A stretch of 64,000 nucleotides of DNA from contig OU015523.1 of NCBI GenBank assembly GCA_907165065.1, positions 121,902,523-121,966,522 on the forward strand, given 5' to 3'. Shown one piece after another: positions 25,726 to 37,700 of this stretch. The stretch is from Caprimulgus europaeus. Taxonomy: Eukaryota; Chordata; Aves; Caprimulgiformes; Caprimulgidae. Every line of letters begins with the position of its first letter. Positions within the stretch are counted from its first letter, which is position 1. A program made the translations under genes and the position numbers. The notes under the pieces are model-generated. The model was not told the DNA's origin. It did not search any database and saw only the letters and a list, made by a program, of their open reading frames with translations.

Positions 25726-28700
25726 GTGAGCGGCCCGGATACCACCCACCCCCCCCACCTCCCTTCCCCGCCCCGTACGGCCGGTTGAGGGGGGGCCGCG
25801 GTGTGGGGGGCGGAGGGGGGGGCCGGGGCTATTCCCCCCCCTCCCCCCCCGCCTTCTCCCGGCCCCGGGGGTGGAGCGCTGAGGGAGAGGAGGGGCCTGG
25901 GATTCCCGGAGCGGCGCTCCGGGGAGGTTGGGGTGTTGTGGGGGGGGAGCCCTCTCTCCCTCCCCCCCCCATCAGCACGGCCCTCCCTTTTTTTAGGGGG
26001 GAGCAGCTGTATGTGTGTGAGGGGGGAGCTGCCCACCCCCCCACAGTGGAGCACAGGAGGAGGTGGGGGACCCCCCCCCCCACTCCCCTCTCTAAGTGCC
26101 GGCTGTGCCCCCCCACCCGTTTCTCCGGGTTTGCCTCCGAGTTCTGTGCGGGTGGGACTCCCGCAGAAAGGGGAATAAGCTGAAATAACTATTTTTGTTC
26201 AGGCTGGTGCTGGTAGGGGGTCTTTTCTATCTCCTCTCCCCCCCCCTCCAGCTTGGGGGTCGCCTCGCTGTCCCCCCCCTCCCCCATGTATGTGTCTGTT
26301 TTCACTTCTTCCCTGAAACAAGAAGGGGACACACAGACACACATACAGCCCCCTTCCCAACGTCCTGATCCTTTTCCACTCCCCTCCCCCCATTTTTCCT
26401 CTCGATATATGTGCTGAGGAATGGAGGGGGGGGCACAGGGAAGCCCTGAGCCCTCCCCACGGCTGCTGTCGCAGGCCATCTCCTCCCCACCAACACAGCC
26501 AGCCATTGTGTGCCATCTCCATCCCTCTCTTCTCCTCCCTCTCTTCCCCTCTTGTAGTTGAGAGTGGGGTGGGGGGGAAATAAGCTCACTCCTTGCTCCC
26601 TCCCCTCCCTGCCACCTGAGCTGTGCGAGGTGGAGGGATGGCTCATGCACTCCACTGTTTTCTTTCAAGCTGCTCCTTCTCTCCTTTCCTCTCTCTCTCT
26701 CTCTCCAGTAACAGATTTGGTTGCCAGACTCTCTTAATTCCTGCTCTGTGCGATGGATGTGGGAGGGTTTGGGCCAAGAGAACAGCCTGGGGAGGGCTGT
26801 GTGGAGGCGGTGGTAGGAATATAGAGGGGAAGGTGCTTGTTGCTCTTGGTCTCTGGTCTCTATTATTGGTTTGGTTGTTGCCTCTGCACTCTTGCCACAT
26901 AGGGAGACTGTGGAGCTCACGGCGCATGCTCGGCAAGGCCCCATAGAAACTTCCTGCTGCTGGAGAAGCTCAGCTCAGGGCTGCTTTTGGTCCAAAAGCC
27001 TCTGCTTTTCTCTCAAAAGACACTCACTCTCACCTCCCTCCCCACCAAAACCTACCCTATATATGGGGGGCTGTGATTAAATCAGCCTGTAGGTATTTCC
27101 TCACTGAAAGGAAGTTGCTTTTTGCAAAGTGCAGAATCCTATCGGTGAGTTCACAACAGCCACTGCTGAAATATAATGAGATAAGATTAATGTAGTGTCT
27201 CCTCACGTTGTCCAGTGCCTAATCAATAAAAAAAAGGCAGGTTAGATCAGCTAAAGTCTAAAAACAGAGTTAACTTACTGGAAAATAGGTATTTATGTTC
27301 AATTCCCCAGCACTATTGTACTACTTATGTTATATAAAGGACTCGTTAGAAAAAAGCTTTGTTTTGTTAAACTGTTGCAAAACTTATTCTTAAAAACCAC
27401 CAACATGCTGAAAAGTTTGAATTTTCAATGAAAATATTCCTTTTGAAGTGATATCTGTAAAGAAAACTGCTGCTTTGACTGTGTGACACAGTGTAAGTGG
27501 ATGTGTAAGAGTAATTTTCTTGTGTGAACTGCAGAATAAACTAAAATGAAAGGATGAGGTAGTGACCTGTGTTTTAACTATATACATTTGAATAAGAAAC
27601 AAAAACATTCCTGATGACTTTAATTGCATGATGGAGGGATTTATCAATAGGACAATGATTACTGCATAACCCTTTTCTAGAGAGCTTTTAAATGACTTGC
27701 ATTATGGAGCTTGTGTTGTGGGTTGATTTGATACTTGACAGATTTTTAAACTTTTCTCTGTCTTGCCCTTCCTGTTTGGTAGTGGACAAGTTATTCTCAC
27801 TCCTTCAGAACAGTTCCCCCAAATGAGAGCAGTTTTAGCTTCTAAAAATGTAATATCTGAATTACTTGGGGTATTTTTTGCTTTTGCCTGGTGTAGATTA
27901 TATATTTGTTTGCTTTTTCTCATCTCTAAGAAAGAAAATGCAGAAGTGTGAAAAACTTGGGTGATTCTTGATGCTTTTGTGTGATAATTTGTGTGACAGG
28001 AGTTTTCTTTGATACAACCAACTCATTGGACTTTGTTTATAGTGCCAGTAGCTGTTACCTGGTGTATTTCATACTTTTGGAAAAACAATTGCAGTGTCTA
28101 GATTTCTTTATATTATTTCTACTTCAGTAAATCCCCAAAGTGCTGTTTTTTTAAAGGTATAAGTCCTAAAGTTGCTAAACATTGATTGAAAACTGAAGTG
28201 GTCCTTTTTTTTCCTGAACATATGTTATTTACCAACTGTGTGTCATTTTCCTTGGATTGCAGAAGGGATTTTGATTTCAGTTCTGTACAGTTTCACTTTT
28301 GATACAAGCATTGCTTGACAGTGGATTTGCCTTGACAATTGTATATAACAACATCTAAACAAGTACCTACGAAACCTCAAAGTGGTTTTTTTTCCTGAAC
28401 AACTTAGAATCTGGACCAAGTTTTAAATCTCAGCTGCCAGGTAACGGCTGTTTGGAACTCCTCTCCATACTCATTTTGCAATCAAGGAAGGGAATCAATA
28501 ATTTGGGGGTTTTGTTGATTACCTTTAACACTGTTTTGATACTCAGCAGCTTCAAAAGTGTTTTTAGTGGATTTTTTTCCTTAAAAAAAACCCCAAACCA
28601 TGGCCTACATTTTCTTGCCTGAAGAGTTACTATTGGAAGACTCCAGTGGAAGTTATTTTCTTTATATCAGGAGCCTGGAGGAGAACTAGTAGCTCAAGTC

Positions 28701-31700
28701 TGAATGTTGTTCAGTAGTTGTATAACAGTCATAATTTCTTTCCTGTTAATAATTAGAACAAAGAACTTGTTCATTATTAAGGAAACAAGATATAACCTTC
28801 CCTTACAGGAAGGGATGCTGTGTGGATTCTGAGCAGATGTTAACAGCTAGGAAGCTATCAGATATTTCCTAGTGGGATTTCAGATGTTGTCAATGCTCAG
28901 ACAGCACCTGAGCCTTGCATTACCTCTCCTACCTGAGAATTTCAAGACAAACAGTAATGACAGCTCAAGTGTGAGGAGTTTCCCTTCGTAGCCTGACTAG
29001 TTCAGGTATCAAATTAACCTGTATTAACGGGTTAGATTGTCTTAACTGTGTGTATATGGGTATAGGCTTGGCTTAAAAGGCACAAACCAATTTAAAATGA
29101 TCTTTGGGATTTGGTGGGTAATGTAAATTGTGCTTGAATAGGAAAATAGGAATGTGTTGTGTTGATTTTACCTGTTGAACAGTGGGATAAACTGGTGGCT
29201 GTGGAAATAGAATGTACAATAAAATAGCTTAACTTTTCTGGCTGGTGGTTCATTTGAAAGTGGCAACTATTCAAAATAGTGAGACCTGTGGTTATCTGGG
29301 GAAGATTTTATTTAATGTTAATAATTATTTTGGCTTTAAGAATGCTTATCCTTGCTTTATGTACAATGCTGTGACTTGGGTTGCAGTTACAACAATCTTA
29401 AACTTCTTTGGAAAGGAATAATAAAGTTGTGTGCCAGTCAAGGTGGTGGCAGTGTGAGCTCACAAAATTTGCTAGCTGATATGTCTCAAAGTAAATTGTT
29501 TCTTGTAGGATTTGTTAAATATCAACCCAATATATGATTTTAACTGGAACTTCTGAGGGCTGGGAGATGTTATTACCCCCATGTTACTGTACTTATAGAT
29601 GCCAAATGAAGGGAACAATATAGATCATCCTATGGTGTGCCACAGCACTGTTACCTCCCTTGCCTCTGCTTGCTTCCAAAGGTGAAACTGGGCAAACTGG
29701 AACAAATCATCACAGGAAACCAATACTTGTTCTCCTTGTTCTAGCAAATAGACACTTGTCTTTTTTTTACTAAGAATTTTCCTTGCAACAGAAGAGCAGT
29801 TGCAAATTCAAGTAGTAAATGGATGTGATAGAGAGGAGCAAGAACTCTATCTGTATTTAGGGCTGTGTTTAAGGAACCATGATATCAAATCACCACCTCC
29901 TTTGTATCAGTAAATAGCTTGAGAATCAGTATAAATGTTAATTAAGCACTTGACCTCTGGTGAATGAAAATATTAGTAGAATGTTAGCTTGCACAACAGA
30001 GATCTAATTTTACACATGACTACGCAAAACTCACGCTGCTCTGCCAGGTTCCCTGGTGAGTGAACGGGAGAACCTCTCCCCGAGGTGAATGGCATCTTCC
30101 AAAGTGTGTCAGGCTGTGGTGGCTCATCAATTTTTGTAGGTTTTTCTTTAGCAGTATGGGGTGTGATTTTTTCTTGATTGAAATGGAAAACAAGTATGCA
30201 TGCTTTGCATATTCTCTAAAACAAAATAGCCAACTTGAATCAAAATCTTGCCTGGTAATGGTCATGCTGAAGGTGGGTTTAGAAAGAGCAAGTGTGTTTT
30301 GGTGTGTGGAGTTCAGGTCTGAGATGCTTTTCTATATTCAGCTCAAACTTCTTTATCTGCTTTGACTCTTGACAATCACCCTGACAGATTGACCCAGCCT
30401 AGAAATTTGTTGCTTAATTACAGCCTGAATGTGTTGTGTTTGTTTGGAGTTTGATAATAAAAAACACTCTTTGCATGTTGACTCGGGATTAAGTGGTGTA
30501 AAGAAAGACCTGATGAGGCCCAGATGCCTGGTGGTCCACCCATTTATTGTAAATCTTTTCTCCCCTTCCCCTTTTCTGTCTTTTAAGGAGAGCTGAGGTT
30601 AATGGCAGGTAGCTTGTGGAACATCTGTGCAAGCCATTTATAGTTTCTTTAATTTTTTGTTCCAGTAGAGAATACCTGATATTACATTTTAGAACTGAAA
30701 AAACCCAGAAATTTTTTGGAGCTAGTATGCTTCAAGACAGCAAGTTGTGTTTTACAAGTTGCTCTATGTTTTTTCTAAACCTTCTAGAGACCTAACATCT
30801 TTTCTCTTTACAAATGAATTTAGATGCTGAAGTAATTTATTTCAGTAGGTTATGTCACCTTTTTTATTGTTGTTCCAATACTTCTGGAAAGCTTTACAGC
30901 ATTAAGCTTAAGAGTTCTTCCCATTCTCTGAACCAATTAACAATTAATATTGATTTAAACTGCTGTGGAATATTTGTGTGGAAGAAATATACCTGAAGCT
31001 TTGTAGCTGTTTAATATAGCAAGTGCAAGCTACCACACCTAATGACAAAGAGTTTGACAGACTTCAGGATTAGTTATGTCCCTGGTATTGGAGGATAGTG
31101 AAGCAGTGTTCTGTTAATAATTTTCTTTGTATTTAAGGTTTGATCTCAAGCGTGGTTGTGTAGTGTTGATCAGAAGCTGTGGAGTTTGGTGTGACCTTTA
31201 TGTAAAGTCATGACACATAGAGGTTACTTGTAATATCCACAGTAGATCAGTTAGTATTAGAAGTAGGAGATGAATGTGATATAGAAGTACTGCCAAACAC
31301 TATTTCACTTAAAACTTAGTAACTGATACCGTGCTTGAAGATTTATTCATTGTTTTCAACACAGATGAATTGATTTATGTGGTGTCCTGTCATGTAAACA
31401 ACCTGAGGTTGGTTGTGTCTGTAGTGCTGGAATGGGTGAAGTGTATTCACGTGCCATATATTGCTGAATCTCCTTCATTAAGCTACTAAGGGTGTGGATA
31501 TCTCGGTGTTACAAGCTTGCTCCTGGCGTAAAGCTGTATCAGGCAGTCAGAGGAAACGCTTTTCCTCTGCTCTGCAGGGCTGAGTGTTCATGTCTGACCA
31601 TACCCTTTCCTTTAGGAGTAAGAAATGTAACTGCTGCTCTGAATCACTCCTGGAGTTATCACCTGGATGCAGGCTGAACTTGCCTGGGTATATGTGGAGT

Positions 31701-34700
31701 AGAAGTGGATTGTTGCTTTCCTGCTGCACTCAACCAAATCATTTTTGTCAAAGCCATGAATCCACCTCTTAGTAAAATACAGTATTTTTAACTCAGCAAT
31801 AAACTATTGAAGAAGAAAAGTGTATCTAGTCAGTGCTGTATTATTTCTCTGCTTGTTTCACTTTTGAGTATGATGGAGATTCTCACTTCTAGTTCATTTA
31901 AATTTATGAAACTCCATCTTTCTAGCCATCAAATTAACTGATTTTTTTTTGAAGGCAGACTCCAACAGCTTGGAACTGAAATTTTCAAACAGCAAAAGGG
32001 TTAAATTCTGTGAAACTAACTAGCAGGGGTAGTTATCCTTGTAGGAACTAGATGGTAAATAAGTCTCTGATGTGGAATAAACTCTTCTTGTCTGCAATCA
32101 CTTCAGGTTAATATGGCTTTAAGGTCAGCATGCCTCATCCACGTGTTTCCCAGTTATTTGTTTAAGAAGTGAATTAAGTTTACCTTAGAATTAATTGTCT
32201 CCTAATAGAGTATGGATGCATATTCTTGTTTTAACTATTCCTATTTAATTAGGTTTTTCCATGGTGAGAATTAATATCTTTGTTGAGCTGGCATGTCAGC
32301 TCACCCGAGTGTGCTCTCGTATTTAGGCTGGCAGTGCCAGGTTTGACCAGACCTAGCATCACTTCTGGTCCTTACATGGGAGAATGGAAAACACTGTACT
32401 GCTGGGGAGACAAGCAGCTCTTTTTTTACCAGGAACACTGCCTGTCTGAAATGGATTCAAAATGCTTTGGAATGGAGAAAGAGGAACTTGGGATGCTGCT
32501 CACCGGTCACAGATGAGCTTTGGCAGGATATCAAAGAACCACAGACTGGTTTGGGTTGGAAGGGACCTTAAAGCTCCTCCAGTTCCAACCCCCCTGTCAG
32601 CAGCAGGGACACCTTCCACTAGACCAGGTTGCTCAAAGCCTCAGCCAACCTGGCCGAGAACACTTCCAGGGAGGAGCAGCCACAGCTTCTCTGGCCAACC
32701 TGGGACACTGTCTCACCAGCCTCACACCAAACAATTTCTTCCTCACATCTCAGCTTCATCTCCCCTCTTCCACTTTCAAGCCATCACCCCTTGTTCTCTC
32801 ACTCCCTGCCCTTGGCCAAAGTCCCTCCCCAGCCTTCCTGGAGCCCCTTCAGGTACTGGGAGGCCACTAGAAGGTCTCCCCAGAGCCTTCTCTTCTCCAG
32901 GCTCAACAGCCCCAACTCTCTCAGCCTGTCCTCACAGCAGAGCTGCTCCAGCCCTGGCATCATCCTCGTGGCCTCCTCTGCACTGGCTCCAGTGGGTCCA
33001 TGTCCTTGTGCTGTTGGTGGCCCCAGCACTGGAGGCAGCACTGCAGGTGGGGTCTCAGGAGAGCGGAGCAGAGGGGCAGAATCCCCTCCCTGGCCCTGCT
33101 GCCCACGCTGCTCTGGGTGCAGCCCAGGACACGGTTATTGGCTCTGTGCTGCCAGCGCACGGTGCCACCTCATGTGGAGCTTCTCGGCCCCCAGCACCCC
33201 AAGTCCTTCTCCTCAGGGCTGCTCTCCAGCCATTCTCCTCCCAGCCTGTGTTTATGTTTGGGATTGCCCATCTGAGGCCCCCTGCCAAAGCTCAGCCCTT
33301 GATGTTGTGCATGTTCTGCTGGCCCATGTGCCTCCATCGAGGCAGGGTGATGTGCCTTCAGTCCACAGCTTTGTTGAATTCCAGCACACTGGGATGGGAC
33401 AGAACTGGAGGAAAAACTCCTGACGTTACATCCAAGTCACAGTCTTTAGGCTTGTTTCAGGACAAGATCTGGGAATGCCAGTGGAAGTTTTTCTGGCCAG
33501 TGCAAGGTGATGTTTACTGAAAGAAGCTGTATGGTGGTGTATCTGTATCAGAGGACTTTATAAACTTCAAAGGGAGTTGTGTGTGCCACCGTCATCCCAT
33601 GCAAGCTGGAAGTGATGTTTTGTCCAGCTGTCCATCAGCACTGTATGTTGTCCTTGGCCCTGGCCAGCTTCAGAGATCATCAGATCTAAGAGTTTCTCAA
33701 AATACTCTCCCTGCATCCATATTTGTAGCTCAAGGGCTTCCTGAGTTTTCTACACCTACCACAAAAACAGCTTTTTTCTCTTGTTTGGCATCACTTCCAG
33801 CTGCTCTTGTCTGGTGTAAGAACAGCAGATATGTGAGTGCAGGTATTGGTGCTCGCTGCCTGGTACACGCACTTCTGAGCCCATCCCAAAGCTGACACTT
33901 AGATTAGCTTGTTTATGGCCTGTACCAAACTGAGAAGCTCATAGGAACTTAAACTCATGGTACTGTTGATATGAAGATTAAAACAAAATAACTGTTTGTG
34001 GTGTTTCTGTGCTCTTCAGTAGCTAATAGACTGCATCCCTTGGGCAGAAACCCGGTAGATTTCAGGGGGAGAGAGAACCCACTTAGTGACTTGGTAATGT
34101 TATCCTGCTGCAGGCAGAAGACAGTGACAGAAAGGCTTCTTCTGTGAGGTGTGAAGGAGAGGGCAGGAGCTACCGAAGGACTGAACATGAGCCAGCAGTG
34201 GGCCCAGGTGCCCGAGAGGGCCAAGGGCATCCTGGCCTGGATCAGCACCAGTGTGGCCAGTAGGAGCAGGGAAGTTCTCTTCCCCCTGCGTTGGGCACTG
34301 GTGAGGCCGCAGCTCGAGTGCTGGGTTCAGTGTTGGGCCCCTGACTCCAAGAAGGCCCTGGAGGTGCTGGAGCGTGTCCAGAGAAGGGAACGGAGCTGGG
34401 GAAGGGTCTGGAGCACAAGTGTGCTGAGTTCCTGGCTGAGGGAACTGGGGGTGTTGAGCCTGGAGAAAAGGAGGCTGAGGGGAGACCTCCTGGCTCTGTC
34501 CAAGTCCCTTGGAGGAGGGTGGAGAGAGGTGGGGGTGGGTCTGTTCAACCAAGGACCAAGGGACAGGACAAGAGGAAATGGCCTCAAGTTTTGCCCAGGG
34601 CAGTTGAGATGGGATGTGAGGAAGAATTTCTTTGCTGCAAGGGTTCTGAGGCATTGGAAGGGGTTGGCCAGCGCAGTGGTGGAGTCCCCATCCCTGGAGG

Positions 34701-37700
34701 GATTGAAGAGTTGTGTAGACACAGTGCTGAGGGACATGGGTTAGCTTGGGATTGTCTGTATGAGGTTAATGTTTGGACTCGATGAAATTAAAGGTCTTGA
34801 AGTGGCTGTGTGCTCACTGCTGCCTCGAAACCAGTTGTCTTTCAGTTCTTTGACAGTATCCATTTTAACATCAGAATCTATCTCTGTTCCATACAACTCT
34901 TAGTCCAGCTGTGTTCCTCTGGGTTTACGGCAGTTGGAGTTGATGGAGGTCAGGACTTTGTGTATATCTGCCATAGCAGGGACAAGTGTCCTTTGGTGTC
35001 CTCACAGGACCACCTCAGCTGTGCTCCTCTGGGAGGAAGTGCAGGTGTATTGCTGATGAGAGAGCTGAAGTTGTGTTCCAGCAGTATCTCCTGGTGCAGA
35101 CTGTCTGCTCTGGGACTGCATGGAGCTCTGCAGAGATCACCCATCCCATGGTGGGGCAGCTCCCAGGCTGCCTGCCCAGGCTGCAGAGCACCCTCCCCTG
35201 GTGCTGCAGCCTCTCTTCATCATCCCCTAGGTGGGCACCGGTGCTGGAGCAGAGCAATTCATTGATGGCTTTGGCTGTGGAGTTCAATACAATCATCTGG
35301 TTGGTTCCAAATGCTAAAATCATTGAGAAATAATAGAAGTCCCACAAAGGTTGGGTGTATTTTGTTACCTCCAGCCTTGCAGTAAGGGCAGAGTTTGTTC
35401 CAGTTGTGGGGTAGCAAGGCTGTGTCTGTTCATAACACTAAGTTGATCTTTCCACCCTGTTTCATCACCCTTCCTCCTCTTCTCCCTTCTCCCCAAATCA
35501 ATGAATTCTCCTTTGCTTCAGTAGTTCTACAAACCTCAACAAACATTTTGGTATTAACAAGTATTTCTCAGTAGCCTCTGGCATTTCTCAGTCTCTCATA
35601 TATGCAGTTTGCCATCAGCCTGGTAGTTATTTCTCTTCTCCAAGAGCCAAACAAAGCTCTTGAAGCTCAAGTGGCAGAGAATTTCTCAGAACTCCAGTAG
35701 AAATTGCGACCCTGTCGATGTCTGTAATGGTCTGGGGAAAACAAACAATTTATCCAAGTGAAGGAAGGGTTATTTCTAAAGATGCCTGTGTTTCAGCAGC
35801 TGTGCTTTAGTATTTGATTTCTTTCCATTATGATCATTTAGATCTTGTAGTACCTTGGAGGAAAGCACTTCTTCCCCTTGAACTCACAGGCTTGATTGCT
35901 GTTTGAAGAACAGTTAACAAACAAGTTGTACCTCACCAGCCCCAGCCTTGAAAATCCCCTTTTCCAAGAAAATGGTGCTTCTCAGGGTGAAGCTCTGCAG
36001 CTTTTTTGGTTGTCTTCAGCTATGCTGTTTTTCTGTCCTAATGGTCAGTTCTAGTTGGCAAAGTCCTGGACCAGTAGTTACGTGGAATGAAATTGGTTGT
36101 TCAAGTTTGTGTGTGATCACTTGATTTCCTCCTCCACAGTGTCCCTCTGGTACTGCTCTGGCTGTTCTCCAACTCATCTACAGCTTTCTGGTAGCACAAG
36201 TGCCAGGGCATACTTACTGCCTTTTAGTATTAATGACTACCAGGATTATAATGGTTTCCTCCTGAGAACAAACTGTGATGGTTCACAAAAGCCAGATTAA
36301 TTAGTGGATGATAGCAGTGTGGAAATTTTAGCTTGATCTCAGTGCCTGTGGTGTGACACTGTGGTGTGGTGTGACACTGTGGTGTGATGTGACACTCCTG
36401 GAGTTACCAACAATATGTTGCGAGAAAGCATCCAAGGTGGAGAGCTGTGTGACAGGACACCCCAACAAAAAAAACATCCAAAAACCCCCAGTATTACCTG
36501 GAGGTGGGAGCTGAACAGGAACCAGCTTAAGTTAGTTAGCAGCGTGGGCAGCAGGGCCAGGGAGGGGATTCTGCCCCTCTGCTCCGCTCTCCTGAGACCC
36601 CCCCCTGCAGTGCTGCCTCCAGTGCTGGGGCCACCAACAGCACAAGGACATGGAGCTACTGGAGCCAGTGCAGAGGAGGCCACGAGGATGATGCCAGGGC
36701 TGGAGCAGCTCTGCTGTGAGCACAGGCTGAGAGAGTTGGGGCTGTTGAGCCTGGAGAAGAGAAGGCTCCAGGGAGACCTTCTAGTGGCCTCCCAGTACCT
36801 GAAGGGGCTCCAGGAAGGCTGGGGAGGGACTTTGGCCAAGGGCAGGGAGTGAGAGAACAAGGGGTGATGGCTTGAAAGTGGCAGAGGGGAGCTGGAGATG
36901 AGATGTGAGGAAGAAATTGTTTGGTGTGAGGGTGGTGAGACAGTGTCCCAGGTTGGCCAGAGAAGCTGTGGCTGCTCCTCCCTGGAAGTGTTCTCGGCCA
37001 GGTTGGCTGAGGCTTTGAGCAACCTGGTCTAGTGGAAGGTGTCCCTGCTGCTGACAGGGGGGTTGGAACTGGATGAGCTTGAAGGTCCCTTCCAACCCAA
37101 ACCAGTCTGTGATTCTATGAAGTGGCCGTGTGAATTCCCTACTTCTCAGAAGATATTTCCAGTAAGTGGCAAAACAATCCCTGGGAACATGTATTTAAGC
37201 TCGAGCAATTCTGTAGCAGACAGTATTCGGTGACCTCCTAAGTAACACGTTGGCTGCTGTATGGAGGTTAAAGTTTAGCAGCAGGTAAGAAAAATTGATA
37301 CACTGACAAGGGAGCTTTTGGAAGATGTAACCTTTGTAAGAAGTGAGACCAGAAGGACTCATGGTAAGTCAAGGAATAAAAACCTTGAGTGTGTCCTAGA
37401 TGCAGCGTGCTTGCAAAGCTCGTAGAGCTCTCTGGATCCGTGTTTGTCTGACAAACAGGAGTAGAGTGGTGTAGATAAGTGTGAGGGCTAAATGCCCCAG
37501 TTTTTATGCCAAGTAGAAGTTGTTTGAAAGGTGGAAATCAAACCCTGGTGAAATCCAGGAGAACGTGCTCATAGCTGGCAGTAGAAAGAAGGAAGCTAAA
37601 AAGTCCAAGGTGGATTTGGAGACCATATGGACAGAGGAAAGCCTTACATAAAAAGAAAATCTAAGAAACATGAGTGTCTAAAATCATTAGCTACAATACA

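Larger units (their letters stand above)
24650..26170. promoter_or_regulatory. CpG island, shared AAMDC/RSF1 promoter region
   Basis: An abrupt rise in GC and CpG content between AT-rich introns. It spans the presumed AAMDC first exon, the divergent promoter, RSF1 exon 1 and the first part of RSF1 intron 1. The edges are judged by eye. Head-to-head housekeeping-type genes sharing one island is a common vertebrate layout. Confidence 0.9.

Noticed and set aside
25446-26183. 245-codon frame reading through RSF1 exon 1 into intron 1
   Set aside because: The recognised RSF1 sequence stops at the GTGAGC donor and resumes at 53574 in the right phase; the rest is low-complexity Pro/Gly from G/C runs.
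32462-33520. Long open frame of 352 codons on the plus strand
   Set aside because: It lies almost wholly on the antisense strand of a CR1 copy and has near-identical relatives on other antisense CR1s (for example 56512-57192, 18125-18610, minus 36339-37022). It reflects CR1 composition, not a gene.
34810-35265. 151-codon frame after the CR1 at 34181
   Set aside because: No family resemblance; Cys/Ser-rich composition from GC-richer intron DNA and competing open frames on both strands.
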